In this document: positions 1 through 10,796 of the stretch, in pieces
Layout of the letters: every line of letters begins with the position of its first letter
Numbering within the stretch: the stretch's first letter is position 1
Source: Adiantum capillus-veneris
Lineage: Eukaryota; Streptophyta; Polypodiopsida; Polypodiales; Pteridaceae
Length of the DNA: 64,000 nt
Assembly (NCBI GenBank): GCA_014529385.2
Contig: CM043963.1
Coordinates: forward strand, 98,721,912 to 98,785,911
Direction of reading: 5' to 3'
Program-made: the position numbers and the translations under genes
Notes under the pieces: generated by a model
Seen by the model: only the letters and a program-made list of their open reading frames with translations
Database searches by the model: none
What the model was told of the DNA's origin: nothing

Positions 1-705
1 TCACTTGTTCATTCATCAAGGTACACACAATCATTTGGTGGCCAAAGGAGTACTGAGGTCTGCTATCATAAGAACACATGATCTTGTGTCCCGCGTCATT
101 TTAGTTGTACCCACAATAGGACCAAGACATTTGCAATTGAATCTTGCAAAACAAATGGTGATGGGAGCTATCATATGAGAGGATGGCAATGAATTAAATA
201 GTAATGAGCTCTTGTCAGTTTTGAAAGAGATGAGACCCTTGGTGCATATGCACATGTTTTTCCTAATACTTGTTTGACTTGGAATGCATCACCAACAAGT
301 AACTTCTCCATGTTTACCACCACTGAAACAACTCGACCTACACCTACTAGTCACCTTTTGCCATATATCTATTACTTCCTTTGTAATATACTCTCTCTAC
401 AGCCTTTCAAAATATTTGTTGTGAAAAAATAGATCCTACAAACACAACTCTCATCTTATTTTTTCTTATTAGCAGGCCACCATGATTCTTCACCTTGTTT
501 TGATATCTTTTGTGCATGAATCTTTTTTTATAATGCATGAGAAGTTGCTACTATAAGATGACTTTATCAAATACATATTATATACTTTTAACTTGACATC
601 TCAAGATCAAAATCAACATCTTATGTAGCATAAATTTTATAGTTGCCACCAACAAAAGCATTCTTTATATCTTGTAAGGGTTTTAGGCTTTAGCGCATGA
701 GTGTG
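1..705. other. No recognisable gene
   Basis: I see only short open frames without family motifs, AT-rich DNA, and no splice-bounded coding signal. The stretch precedes a plus-strand copia LTR and may be older repeat sequence or intergenic DNA. Confidence 0.4.
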
Positions 706-966
706 TGTAACACCTCTAGTCTACTGAGATGCATAGGTGGCATAGAAACATGTGTTCACATGTGGAATAGGCACCCAAGGTATGATGTCATCAATGATGC
801 CAAATAAGAAGTTTGCACTAGCTCTATATAATGAGCCTTTTGTACACACTTGCAACACAATTAGTATTGCATCCATATTCTATAGTATTTCAGTGTGAAA
901 TTAGCATTATCATTAGTATGCAAACACCATGGATGCTTCTCTTCTCCATCATCCCTAAACTCTACA
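706..966 (+). repeat. Putative copia 5' LTR of an interrupted plus-strand element
   Basis: The block starts TGTAACAC and ends CTCTACA. It has a TATA-like box (CTATATAA, about 823-830) and lies 2 bases upstream of a perfect initiator-Met tRNA primer-binding site. Those are the expected parts of a short copia LTR. No partner LTR was found in the window, so the left edge is inferred from the terminal TG only. A separate copia element has inserted about 40 bp downstream. Confidence 0.5.
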
Positions 967-968
967 AT

Positions 969-980
969 TGGTATCAGAGC
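969..980 (+). promoter_or_regulatory. Primer-binding site (initiator-Met tRNA)
   Basis: TGGTATCAGAGC matches the standard plant copia primer-binding site complementary to the 3' end of initiator methionine tRNA. It belongs to the interrupted plus-strand element, not to the minus-strand copia inserted at 1008. Confidence 0.7.
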
Positions 981-1007
981 CAATGGTCATGGATTTCTAA
1001 TCATTCT

Positions 1008-1210
1008 TGAAGGTGCCGCGGGAAGTGTGTGCGAGTGCAAGTGCGAGAGCAGAGAGAGAGAGACCTGCTTTGGGTGGAGCGCACAACAACGTTATCCTGT
1101 TTTGCAGCTCCTTATTCTGTTGTATATAAAGAATAAGTGTATATAGGTTAAATTAGTATGATGGGTTAGTAGTAAGTGGGATGTTTGGCTAGTTGGCCTG
1201 AATCCTAACA
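1008..1210 (-). repeat. 3' LTR of copia A
   Basis: This 203-bp LTR begins TG and ends CA on the plus strand and pairs with 6390-6587. It carries TATATAAAG, a TATA-like box, and a short GA run. It is followed at 1211 by the polypurine tract of the minus-strand element. Confidence 0.93.
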
Positions 1211-1221
1211 AACTCCCACTT
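1211..1221 (-). promoter_or_regulatory. Polypurine tract of copia A
   Basis: On the minus strand this reads AAGTGGGAGTT, directly upstream of the 3' LTR, as expected for the plus-strand DNA primer of a copia element. Confidence 0.85.
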
Positions 1222-1331
1222 GAAGGCCAACGCAGCCCAAGTGACCTTGTATGTACAACCATGAAGCAATCTAGTGACTTCAACCTATACCCATAAACTC
1301 ACTACAATGTGTAAACCGCTCCAAAAAGCAA

Positions 1332-2018
1332 CTACTGGGTTGTCGTCAGTGTGTATCTTGACCAAATCAATGAGCTTTTTGGCCAAGAATCTCTCACGAG
1401 ATGATACCTGACTTCAATGTGTTTTGATTTGGAATGAAACACGGGATTACTTGCCAATGCAAGAGCACTCTGACTATCACAATATATCACTGGAGTCTCA
1501 TCAATGCCAAGATTTGTGACCAAGCGAGATAACCATACAACCTCTTTACTTGCATCTGACAATGAAACATACTCTGCTTCCATAGTGGAAGATGACGTAC
1601 AATCTTGAAGACATGACCTCCAAGATACTGCTACTCTAGCAAATATGAAAACATAGCCAGATGTCGATCTCCTATTGTCAACACAATCCGCATAGTCTGC
1701 ATCCGCATAACCCACGATAGATGCATCACTATTCCCAAAGCGTAAACACCTGTCGACCGTACCTTTGAGGTACCTAAGAATGTGCTTCATTGCTTCCCAA
1801 TGCTTACTTCCAGGATTTTCCATATATCGGCTCACCACTCCCACTGCAAAAGCAACGTCTGGTCTTGTGGCCACCATAGCATACATGAGACTGCCCATTG
1901 CCAAAGAATATGGTACCTTAGCCATTTCAGCTCGCTCAGCATCAGATTTGGGTGCATCTTCCTTGCTAAGTTTCAAGAATGCCTGTATTGGGGTACTCAA
2001 TGCTTTCCCCCCCTGCAT
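1332..2018 (-). pseudogene. Copia A reverse transcriptase end plus RNase H
   Basis: This 228-residue frame holds the C-terminal copia polymerase linker (ALSTPIQ, GSLMYAMVATRPDVAFAVG) followed by the RNase H domain with YADADYADC, STSGYVF, the EAEYVSLSDA block and the terminal IYCDSQSALALA and HSKSKHIEVRYHLVRD motifs. It overlaps the upstream frame at a run of seven C (2007-2013), where reading switches frame, so it was once continuous with reverse transcriptase. The first methionine lies next to that C run and is not a true start. Confidence 0.9.
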
Positions 2019-3379
2019 ATTGAATGCTGCAAAACTTTCTCAATGTATGTTTCCTGAGATAACTCAAGAATATGACGTTTGCGATCTCTTTTGATTTGCA
2101 TGCCAAGAAAGTGTGTAGCATCTCCCAAATCTTTCATTGCAAAATTATTGCTAAGTGTTTTCTTCAAGTTGGCAATTTTCACAATGGATTTCCCAGCTAT
2201 AAGCATGTCATCAACATACAAAACTAGAATGATCATCGAGCCATCATCTAGCTTTTTTGTGTACAAGCAGTGATCCTCTTTGCTCCTTTTATATCCTTGA
2301 TACCTCATACATGCATCAAATTTATGATACCACTGTCTTGAAACTTGCTTTAAGCCATAAAGTGCCTTTTTGAGCTTACAAACTAGCTCCTCACGAGATG
2401 CGTTCTCCTGAACAAACCCTTCAGGCTGATGCATGTAAACATCCTCATCGAGATCCCCATGAAGAAATGCTGTCTTCACATCCATTTGGACAAGTTCCAT
2501 GTCCTCAATCGCTACAAGACCAAGTACGGTTCTAAGCGTTGTCATCTTGACCACATGTGAGAAGGTTTCATCAAAATCGACTCCCTTTTGCTGTTTGAAC
2601 CCTTTGGCTACAAGTCTAGTCTTGTACTTTGGATTTGGATCACCTGAGGTAAATTTCTTCTTGTAAACCCATTTGCAAGGTAAAGCTTTTGCATCATTTG
2701 GCAGTTCTACCAAGTCCCAAGTGTCATTAGCCAGAATCGAGTTATACTCAGATTCCATAGCCTGCTCCCACTTCACCACATCATCCATCATCATGGCTTC
2801 TTGGTAGCAGCTTGGCTCACCACAATCGGTCAACATGATGTAATCAAGACCTGGCTCGAAATGCCCAGGTGGAAGAGAGACTCTAGTAGACCGTCTCACT
2901 CCTTGACCATTGCTATTCGTTCCCTCCGGAGAATTGCTAGTGGAAGGTACACCACTAGCCCGCTGAGTTGATTTCACTGTCTTTGAGACAACATCCTCAA
3001 AAGTGACTCTCCGTATCTCTATTTTCTTGATAGGTTGTTTGTGCATCTGTAACTCATTGAAGATCACATCTGAACTATAGATGACTCGACGAGATTCCGG
3101 GTGCCAGAGACGATATCCCATCTCTCCATCTGCACCATATCCAATGAAAATACATTTGTGTGACTTTGGCTCTAACTTTTGTCGAAGTTGTCTAGGCACG
3201 TGAGCATAAGCTTCACAACCAAAAACACGTAGATGGTCATAGTGGGGCTTATGTTTAGACCATAACTCTTTTGGAATCTCATAATTCAATGGCATACTAG
3301 GCGAACGATTTATAATGTGCATTGCGGTCAAGATAGCTTCTGCCCAAAAGCCTTGTGTGAGATTTGCCCTAGAAAGCAT
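1997..3379 (-). CDS. Copia A integrase C-terminus and reverse transcriptase
   Basis: This 460-residue open frame starts inside integrase (SRANLTQGFWAEA, FGCEAYAHVP) and passes through the copia linker into reverse transcriptase. Polymerase motifs are present: TWDLVELP, KWVYKKKF, RLVAKGF, QMDVKTAFLHGDL, and the catalytic YVDD near residue 385, all apparently intact. It ends in frame loss at the C7 run at 2007-2013, after which RNase H continues in another frame. The polymerase copies element RNA into DNA in cytoplasmic particles. This is the best preserved coding segment of the element. Confidence 0.93.
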   Translation of the reverse strand: MLSRANLTQGFWAEAILTAMHIINRSPSMPLNYEIPKELWSKHKPHYDHLRVFGCEAYAHVPRQLRQKLEPKSHKCIFIGYGADGEMGYRLWHPESRRVIYSSDVIFNELQMHKQPIKKIEIRRVTFEDVVSKTVKSTQRASGVPSTSNSPEGTNSNGQGVRRSTRVSLPPGHFEPGLDYIMLTDCGEPSCYQEAMMMDDVVKWEQAMESEYNSILANDTWDLVELPNDAKALPCKWVYKKKFTSGDPNPKYKTRLVAKGFKQQKGVDFDETFSHVVKMTTLRTVLGLVAIEDMELVQMDVKTAFLHGDLDEDVYMHQPEGFVQENASREELVCKLKKALYGLKQVSRQWYHKFDACMRYQGYKRSKEDHCLYTKKLDDGSMIILVLYVDDMLIAGKSIVKIANLKKTLSNNFAMKDLGDATHFLGMQIKRDRKRHILELSQETYIEKVLQHSICRGGKH

Positions 3380-3905
3380 GGCTGTGACTCTTTCCTAAAT
3401 TGTACGATTCATGCACTCAACAACTCCATTCTCTGAGCTGGTGTGTATGGCACAGTAAACTGCCTTTTAATCCCCCTTTTAGCACATAAATTGTCAAACT
3501 CCTTGGAGACGTACTCTCCACCGTTGTCAGTCCGCAACCTCTTGAGTTTCTTGCCAGACTGATTCTCAACGAGTGCGAAAAATTTCTAGAACACAGGAAG
3601 AACTTGATCCTTACGTTTCAAAGGATATGCCCACACCTTTCGAGTAGAGTCATCTATGAATGTCACAAAATAGCTGCCCCCCCTAGAGATTTGGTTGACA
3701 TAGGGCCACAAACATCACTATGTACTAAATCTAGAGGTTCAGCTCGCTTTTGACCCAATGGTAAGTGCACAGACCTAGTCTGTTTGCCATAGATACAGTG
3801 CTCACAAATAGGAAAGTCAACAAAAGACAAGACAGGTAAGTAGCCAAAACGAATCAGAGTTCTCATTCCTTTTTGGCTAATATGACCTAGCCGCGGCAAT
3901 GCCAC
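3380..3905 (-). pseudogene. Copia A integrase N-terminal zinc finger and core, degenerate
   Basis: The first 80 residues show the pre-integrase and HHCC region (HISQKGM, CEHCIYGKQTR, LVHSDVCGPM). The frame breaks at another C7 run at 3677-3683. Beyond it the core is still readable as FVTFIDD, TDNGGEYVSKEF and TVPYTPAQ, but with stop codons near 3585 and 3395. Integrase inserts the DNA copy into the chromosome; this copy cannot encode a full enzyme as written. Confidence 0.85.
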
Positions 3906-4864
3906 AACTCAGTAGACGGCAACTCGGCTATAGATATGTAATCATGACCAACATTTGACACATGCATGGAATACAAGGTACCATGCTTCTGACCTCTAAG
4001 TATAACAAGATTACCTTTGCGTACTATCCACGAACCATTGCCAAATGTGGTGTTGTAGCTCAAATCATCAAGCTGACCAACAAAAATCAAGCTTTTATGT
4101 CTGACATTACATAAAGTAAAGTGCGTGCCATCCCTTAGATGCAATTTGACGTTTTCGACACCCTCAATGTCTAGTTCATAAGCATCACCAAGTCTCACTT
4201 TGCCACAAGAGTGAGAATAAGTAGAGAACCACTCTCTATGTGGTGTCACATGGAAACTCGCACCAGAATCTACTATCCAATTCTGTGCATACTGCACATC
4301 TTCTATAACAAGAGCCTCAAGAGGTAGATCTGCTGTGAAGACCAATACGTCAGAGGTAAGTGGCATAAAAACCGTTGGAAGGGTCTCTACAATAGGAGCA
4401 TTTGAAGACTCTAGCACATTGATCTCCTGTAACTTTGCTTTGCCCTTGTTTGAATCATCAGACTTAAAAGTTTCACCGGATTGTTTATCCTTCTTGCTTT
4501 GCTGCCATTTCCTGCAATCCTTCTTCACATGCCCTTTTTTATGGCAGTGATAGCACTCGACATTACGCATAGAACCCCGAGACTTACTGCATGAGCCCCC
4601 ACATTCCTTGCTTTTGGCACGACTTTGAGTGCGACCCCTTTGTCTATCACTAGCAACATACGCATCACCATCCTTCTTGCCTTCGAGAGATTTCATGCAA
4701 ATCTCCTCGGTAAACAGACTCCCAAGGACATCATTGTACACTAGACCGGTACCAGGTGCTGAGTTGCTAATTACAGTACAAAACGTATCCCAAGATGAGG
4801 GTAAACTACATAGCAAGAAGATACATTTGATTTCCTCATCGAAGACCAAACCCTGAGTGGTCAA
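3887..4864 (-). CDS. Copia A gag C-terminus with zinc knuckle, and protease
   Basis: The 325-residue frame contains a CCHC zinc knuckle (CYHCHKKGHVKKDC, residues 104-117), which binds RNA in gag, then an aspartic protease with active site DSGA (residues 199-202, in WIVDSGASFHVT), and the start of the pre-integrase region (LWH). Gag and protease share one frame, as is usual for copia polyproteins. The N-terminal part of gag lies upstream in another frame. Confidence 0.93.
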   Translation of the reverse strand: MTTQGLVFDEEIKCIFLLCSLPSSWDTFCTVISNSAPGTGLVYNDVLGSLFTEEICMKSLEGKKDGDAYVASDRQRGRTQSRAKSKECGGSCSKSRGSMRNVECYHCHKKGHVKKDCRKWQQSKKDKQSGETFKSDDSNKGKAKLQEINVLESSNAPIVETLPTVFMPLTSDVLVFTADLPLEALVIEDVQYAQNWIVDSGASFHVTPHREWFSTYSHSCGKVRLGDAYELDIEGVENVKLHLRDGTHFTLCNVRHKSLIFVGQLDDLSYNTTFGNGSWIVRKGNLVILRGQKHGTLYSMHVSNVGHDYISIAELPSTELWHCRG

Positions 4865-5262
4865 CTGAGTGAAAATGATATTGAACTCATTAATGTGAGT
4901 AGAAATAGTGCCTCTTCCTTCATACGAAGGTCAAACAGCTTCTTCATCAAGAAAACCTTATTACTGGCACTTTTGTTCTCATAACTGGAACACAACTTAT
5001 CCCATACATCTCTAGTAGTCGTTTCTCCAACTATAGTAAAGTACACAGATTCGGCCAAATGCAAATGGAGGGTAGGTTTGGCCTTAGCATCAAGTTTCTC
5101 CAACTCAACATCTGTATACTCGCCATGTGGTGGATACTCCATGATAGGATCCAACTGGCCTTTTTGTATAAGAACATCTTGAATCTGCTCTTTCCAGATA
5201 GCAAAATTTATCCCATCAAATTTTTGGATATTGTAAATATCCTTTTCACCACTAGATGACAT
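4861..5262 (-). pseudogene. Copia A gag N-terminus
   Basis: Starting at MSSSGEKDIYN, the frame carries the typical copia gag opening (KFDGINFAIWKEQIQDVL) and the helical UBN2/gag region (DVWDKLCSSYENKS, FLMKKLFDLRMKE). It loses frame near 4900 and continues in the next frame, so a single-base indel has split gag. A start at 5364 is possible, but the family normally begins just before the FDG-W block. Confidence 0.85.
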
Positions 5263-6375
5263 GGCTGCAGCTAAAGATAATATGGCGATAAACACTGGTA
5301 ATTCTGAGAAAATTTGGCAGAGTTTTCCAAAAAAATTGACAGAATCTGAATCCAAAACTGTCACAAGAGATCAATAATGCATCAAAGGAATGCTCTCAAA
5401 GCATAAGACATGCACATCAACCACTAACTATGCATCAAAAGTCAAAAGCTGACCCAAGACTGCGAACACGGCGTCAAATGCACCTAACCCTCTCTATACA
5501 TGTCCTATGGCAAGTCCACAAAAAAGGGGTACTCCAGCAACCTGTATCACCGAAAGAATCCCCTAGCTCAAGAAAACCTCACGCTATGACCCTCACAAAA
5601 GGTTATGCAGACAAGAAACCAGCCCAGTCTCAGAAAGGGCCTTTGAACCGAGTCTCAGAAACGATTGGGACTGCCAAAAACAAGCCAAATCGGCTCCACA
5701 AAAGGTACATATGGCAGTTTCCGCAACTCAACATACATCCACTGTCAACAATACTGCAAGGTGCAATATATGCGCTCAAACAGGCGCCAAACGAAATGTG
5801 CAAGCAGTAAACAATTCCCTGCACGGAGTAAAACCGCTCTCAAAAGAGCTCAAGCACTAGCAAAAGTGCCAAAATAATGCATATGTGCATCAAGTACTTC
5901 CACTGAAATTTGTACTGATGCTAAACACTGCAACCTGTAAGAAACCTGGATGTCTTGTATGTATGCAAGAACCTGTGAGGAGATGGATGCCTGAAAAACC
6001 CGAGACAATGTTGATGCCAAAAAGTGCTCCTAATCAGCCCATAAACACCATCTCAATAACACATAATAGCCATAAAATGGCTATATACAATCCCAAAAAA
6101 ATCTCTGAACAACCTGCACCTGTGTCCTGTACTTGTACCTGTACCTGTAGCTGTAGCAAAAGTGGAGTTAAAAAATACAACTCCTGAAGCGTAGCTCAGA
6201 TGAAGCTTTTGACTGCACGAACACCTTCGAAAGGGGGGTAAAGCTCCAGGACACACTACAGGACACCTGATGGAAACGCTCTCGGAACTCTGAATTTGCC
6301 GATGCCAAAATTGGAACCTGTTTGCACTTTTAAAAGTGCGCGCATGCAGATGCGAAAACGGCAAGCACAAACCTT
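5263..6375 (-). other. Leader of copia A, no gene seen
   Basis: About 1.1 kb between the primer-binding site and gag holds no frame with copia motifs on the minus strand. A long untranslated leader is the simplest reading. The plus-strand frames here (for example 5430-5810) have no family signature. Confidence 0.55.
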
Positions 6376-6387
6376 GCTCTGATACCA
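6376..6387 (-). promoter_or_regulatory. Primer-binding site of copia A
   Basis: On the minus strand this reads TGGTATCAGAGC, 2 bases inside the 5' LTR. It is complementary to the 3' end of initiator methionine tRNA. Confidence 0.93.
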
Positions 6388-6389
6388 GT

Positions 6390-6587
6390 TGAAGGTGCCG
6401 CAAGAAGTGTGTGCGAGTGCAAGTGCGAGAGTAGAGAGAGAGAGACTTGCTTTGGGTGGAGCGCACAACAACGTTATCCTATTGCAACTCCTTATTCTGT
6501 TGTATATAAAGAATAAGTGTATACAGGTTAAGTTAGTAGGATGGGTTAGTAAGTGGGATGTCCGGCTAGTTGGCCTGAATCCCACCA
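6390..6587 (-). repeat. 5' LTR of copia A
   Basis: This 198-bp LTR pairs with 1008-1210 and carries the presumed promoter (TATATAAAG at 6501-6509 on the plus strand). It is flanked outside by the target duplication ATTCT (6588-6592). Confidence 0.93.
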
Positions 6588-6592
6588 ATTCT

Positions 6593-7918
6593 TTCAACTT
6601 CCCCATGGTAGATTGTTTGGCACCCTCTTTTTGCCATAAAATTGCTAATCATACTTCTAATAATACTTTAATTAGCTCTTGGTCATCTCATTGAGGGCAC
6701 GTCCATGGGCCAATACCCTCATGAGACGATTGTGGTTAATTAAGAGGTAAGATTTATCTTTGTTAACTAGATTTGTGTGTGCATTTCTTACATAATAAGA
6801 AGCTTCTTTGGTCTCTTCTATTTGCAAATTTGGCATTCACAACTTATGTGTGGGCATAGCTCTCGTCGAAAGCTATCCACAACAACTTTCCAGGCTCAAT
6901 TTGGCCAATAATTTCCATCTTAATTGCTTGATTAAAATCAGCATTTTTGGTTCTCCTGGCATCAATTAAAAAACGCTTGCGTGTGTTGGGGGGGGGGGGG
7001 GAATTCAACGCTCAATCCACTTTGAGGACCTTTTCCTTGCAGCATTTCAAAAACCTGTGCGTGTGTGCGTGCATGCGGGGAGCATTCAATGCTCAATCCA
7101 CTTTGAGGACCTTTTCCTTGTTGCTAAAAACGAGGGAAAGTTTCCCAAACAAGGAATTCTTTGACTTTCCTCGTGGGCACAAGGGCCCTCCCACCTTGGG
7201 CTGCCCTATCTGCCCCCAACCTGCTTGGAGTTGCCCAAACTGCCCACGTGCTTGCTCGGAGCCTCTGCCCAAATTGCCTGCGTCTGCTTGGTCTGCTACC
7301 CATCGTGCTCCTGCTGCCCATAAACCCCTCATTTAAGGGTTTCTTCCCACATGGGGATAATACCACTGAAGGGTCATTACCCTTTTGCCCTAAGCTAGCC
7401 TTTCTACACGACTATCTTTGCTGGGACTCCTCAAAGTCCACCTTCACTCACAAAGGCCTTGGCTCAAACGGCCCATAAGCCCAGGGGTAGTTTCCCGTGC
7501 TTTCACACAAGCATTAAGGGTAGTTTCCCACCTACGGAGAAACTAAAAGGCAGAGTGTTCTCCCTCTTACTTAGAGGATTTTTCCACAACACGGGGTTTT
7601 GAAGAAGATTAGAACAAAATTCCTTGAGCTCAAAAAGGAGATTCACAAAAGTGTTCAAGACCTCTCCACTCGAGCTTAGGCTTTTCAAAGTATAAAAGCT
7701 TCCAACTATGAAGGGTGGATTCACTTTTAAAGTGAAGAGGTACTTCACAAGAGCAAAGCAAAGGGGTAGTCTCTTGAGGGAATTCAAAGTTGAAATATTT
7801 GCACTCAAGCAAAATAAATATTTTTTGAAAAGCTTACCATCAATATTAAGTGCTTGTGAAGAGTTCAGACACTAGCCTTGGTATTAAAATCCAAGTGCTA
7901 AGACCACTCCAAGGCACA
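6593..7918. other. Interrupted copia remainder and leader-like DNA
   Basis: This should continue the plus-strand element whose LTR ends at 966. It contains a run of 14 G (6988-7001) and a 38-bp near-repeat at 7002-7039 and 7083-7120, period 81 bp. A degenerate primer site (TGGTATTAAAA, about 7879) precedes the copia gag frame. No gene is recognisable before 7919. Confidence 0.4.
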
Positions 7919-8491
7919 ATGGAAGAGAAAGGGCTTAGAGAATTTAACGAAGAGGGCTTTCACACTTGGCATACCAAGTTAAAAGGCTACTTAATGAAAA
8001 AGGGGTTGTGGAGAATAGTCAAGCTGACCATCACTAACCCATCTAGTGATGGGACATATGTACAAACACGTGCTATGAGCACACCGAACCTGGTAAAAAA
8101 CGAGCAGGCATTAGGAATCATAATCACTGCACTACATTATAATTATGTACACTTTATTGATTATTGTAAAACCTCATCAACTACATGGGAAGAACTAGAA
8201 AGGAATTTTGGAGCTTGGGAGAAGAAGAGCAAAGTAAGCTTAAAGAAGGATCTATACAAATTAAAAATGGAACCTAACAAAGATATTGCAAGCCTAATCA
8301 ATCGCCTTAAAAGAATGACCACACAACTAGCTTATGTGAACAGTGCAATGCTAGAGGAGAACAAAATTGTAGTTCTTCTAGCAGCCTTACCACCTAGCTT
8401 TGACCAAACGGTGACCATCATCAAGGAAAAGGATCCAACACCGGATTTCCAAGATGTAATCAACTCTTTAGTGTCCAAGGAACTCAATTAA
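7919..8491 (+). pseudogene. Copia gag fragment (UBN2-type), truncated
   Basis: From the ATG at 7919 the frame reads 190 residues of typical copia gag: EGFHTWHTKLKGYLMKKGLW near the N-terminus, TTWEELERNF, KKDLYKLKM, and LLAALPPSFD near the C-terminus. It ends at a stop before any zinc knuckle, protease or polymerase. The next bases are an antisense copia polymerase scrap, so the element was cut and rejoined. An upstream methionine at 7850 is in frame but lies in the degenerate primer-site region. Confidence 0.82.
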
Positions 8492-8494
8492 ACT

Positions 8495-8650
8495 ATCAAT
8501 TTTCTTTTCACTATAAGCCCATTTTGTACCAACTAGCTTCTTAGTAATTGGCAAATCAACAAGATCCCATGTAGGATTGTTATGTATGAAAGTAATCTCA
8601 ATTTTCGTGGCATCTATTCAATGCCCAATTTTCAAAGTGATACCTCACAA
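8495..8650 (-). pseudogene. Copia reverse transcriptase N-terminal scrap
   Basis: Minus-strand translation gives IDATKIEITFIHNNPTWDL followed by VDLP, KKLVGTKWAY, the opening block of copia reverse transcriptase. It lies tail to tail against the plus-strand gag fragment ending at 8491, so two unrelated copia pieces meet here. Confidence 0.65.
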
Positions 8651-9890
8651 CGATGCTCACATTTACATGCAAATGCACAAGCTGCATACTTTTACTAAAC
8701 ATAGACTTGGAGTTCTTCCATCCATAGGAGTATTAAGCTTAGCAATAGCTAATCTACATTGAACTTGTTTAGGTCAATTACTTGCTTTGTGAAAGAGAAA
8801 TATCTTTCCACTAATCACAAACATCTTCTCTAATGTAGACAACCCTTGCTAAGACATAATCAAATCTTTTTTATGTTCATACGTGTTCCATTTTGAAGAG
8901 GCCCTCAACCAGATTACTATGTAAAACATCCTTATGCATACTAGATTAATAAACAAGACAATAATGAGCATCATCAAAAAGATAGCATCTTTGCTGTCAA
9001 ACATTTCATGCATCACAAGACTAAAGAAGATTTTTGCTATCATCAGCATGGTTAAAAAAAGGGATTTGACAATCTCATCATCTAGCTTCGTACAAAACTT
9101 AGAGTTGTATGTACAAAAGCAAGAGAAAAAAAGACTCCCAAGTAGTGAATCTATCCTTAACATGATTCCAAAGGAGTTACAAAATTCAATGTCTTTGTAT
9201 GAAATTGTGTTGTACATGAATAGCACAAGCAATAGAATTTTTTGTGAAATTGATGTGGAAAAAAAATCTCCTGTCAATGCGATTCAAGCTGTTTTCATGT
9301 ATAATCAATAAGCAACATTTTTCTTTTTGCCTTGTGTCTTGAAAAGCGAAGATGTTTTATGTGTTCCAAGTGAAAAAATCCATCCTTGTGTGAGACATAT
9401 ACTTTCTTCTCCTATCTTTTCACCATATTTCAAATTTGTTATTTACTTCTACGTATAATTAAGAGCAATGTGTGCAATTGTCAAAGAGAACATCTAAATC
9501 CACAAGTGCTCATATATCATCATGAATCAAACAACATCATTATACTATTATCTTTAAGAAATGGAAAATGATGCTTATTTATCCAAAACACAAACTTTAC
9601 GTGAATATGCCTTTGCAAGATGAATCATAGGCAAATTCAACACCATGTCGGACCCTTATGGGAGAATCCTTGAGATATCAGTTAAGAGTAGCATTGAAAC
9701 CATATCTAGAAAAACAATGTTGGATCTTATGCCAGATCTTAAGGGCACAAAATTTAATTGGAAAAACCACTTACCCAAAAAACATTGATTCTAAATATGC
9801 TGTCTATTGTGATTCTAAGTATGTGATATTTTGTGTGAAAGTTTGTGATTTCATTTTGATCTTGTAAATTAATCCAAAGAATAATTGTAA
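8651..9890. other. Anonymous DNA, no firm gene
   Basis: Overlapping frames of 142 residues (minus, 8849-9277) and 125 residues (plus, 8934-9311) have no convincing family match. The minus frame starts MTGD, preceded by bases that loosely resemble a copia protease (SRHMTGD), but nothing else follows. I treat the region as decayed repeat sequence. Confidence 0.35.
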
Positions 9891-9896
9891 TTTTGA

Positions 9897-10226
9897 TTGT
9901 GAGTAGTATGAATACAATAACTTACAACAAGGTGAAAGGTACGTACGTGACTACGATGATAAGATGAGAGGCTTTACCAACACATGCTTAATATCAATGG
10001 TAGAGGTTGAGTGCTGAAATTAGGGTTGCAGGGAAACACACACAGCTTGGAGAAGATATAGAAGCTCAAGGCACACAATACGAGTATATTGCTTAGTGCA
10101 TAATGGAAAGATAAGTTAGTTGCCCTTGAATGATGGGCGTATATAAAATGCATGGGGAAAAAACCTCCTAGTGAGGGAATGGTCCTAAGTGTATTCACAC
10201 ACATCGCTAGCTCATATATGGTAACA
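9897..10226 (-). repeat. Putative 3' LTR of copia B
   Basis: The upper edge (10226) starts TGTTAC on the minus strand and is preceded by a G-rich tract at 10227-10238 that fits a polypurine tract. A TATA-like box reads TTTATATACG on the minus strand near 10137-10148. The lower edge near 9897 is a guess, because no partner LTR was found. Confidence 0.4.
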
Positions 10227-10272
10227 AATCCCCCGCGGGAGTGATGCAGTGAATGAGATCCGGCACATAGTG

Positions 10273-10796
10273 TCAATCCATAAAGGGGAGTAAACTCAAT
10301 GCTTTGCGGGAAGCTTTGAACTTCTCATGAGGCAATGCCTTTGTGAACAGATCTGCAAGATTGACCTGTAATGGCACATAAGCCAATTTGATCTCTCCTC
10401 CCAAGAGTCTCTCTTTGACATAGTGATAATTCACCTCAATGTGCATTGTGCAAGCATGAAAAATAGGGTTCCTTGCAACTGCCAATGTACTCTGATTGGC
10501 AATGTAGATGATGTTGGCAGTGTCCTATCCAAGACCCAAATCAGCCCCATAAGGCATCTAAGCCATACACACTCAATCGTAGCTGTCAAGACTACCCTAT
10601 ACTCAGATTCAGAACTGAAAATGGCCACAGTAGGTTTGTTCTTGCTCAACCATGATATGCATGAACTGTCAAGCATGAAACAAAAACCACTTGTGGACAC
10701 TTGGGTGTCATAACAACCAGCCCAATCTGAGTCCAAAAAAGCATGTAAATATGGTGGCAAGTATCCCCCCTTGGATCCCTCTTGATAGTTTGCCAA
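10273..10796 (-). pseudogene. Copia B RNase H
   Basis: Two overlapping frames carry the copia RNase H: DSDWAGCYDTQVSTSGFC and SSESEY in one, then NPIFHACTMHIEVNYHYVKE and LADLFTKALPHEKF in the other. The frame changes near 10480. It is followed by a short spacer and the putative polypurine tract. Confidence 0.85.

Larger units (their letters stand above)
1008..6587 (-). mobile_element. Complete Ty1/copia retrotransposon A
   Basis: This is a full-length element read on the minus strand. It has short LTRs at 6390-6587 (5') and 1008-1210 (3'), a primer-binding site at 6376-6387, a polypurine tract at 1211-1221, and a perfect 5-bp target duplication ATTCT at 1003-1007 and 6588-6592. Internal order is gag, protease, integrase, reverse transcriptase, RNase H, which defines Ty1/copia. 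About 1.1 kb of leader without a clear frame separates the primer site from gag. The two LTRs differ at roughly 13 of 198 aligned positions plus small indels, so the insertion is not recent. Frameshifts and a few stop codons make it non-autonomous now. Confidence 0.95.

Noticed and set aside
8849-9311. Gene in overlapping 142- and 125-residue frames
   Set aside because: The frames overlap on opposite strands in AT-rich DNA and neither has a family motif beyond a weak MTGD.
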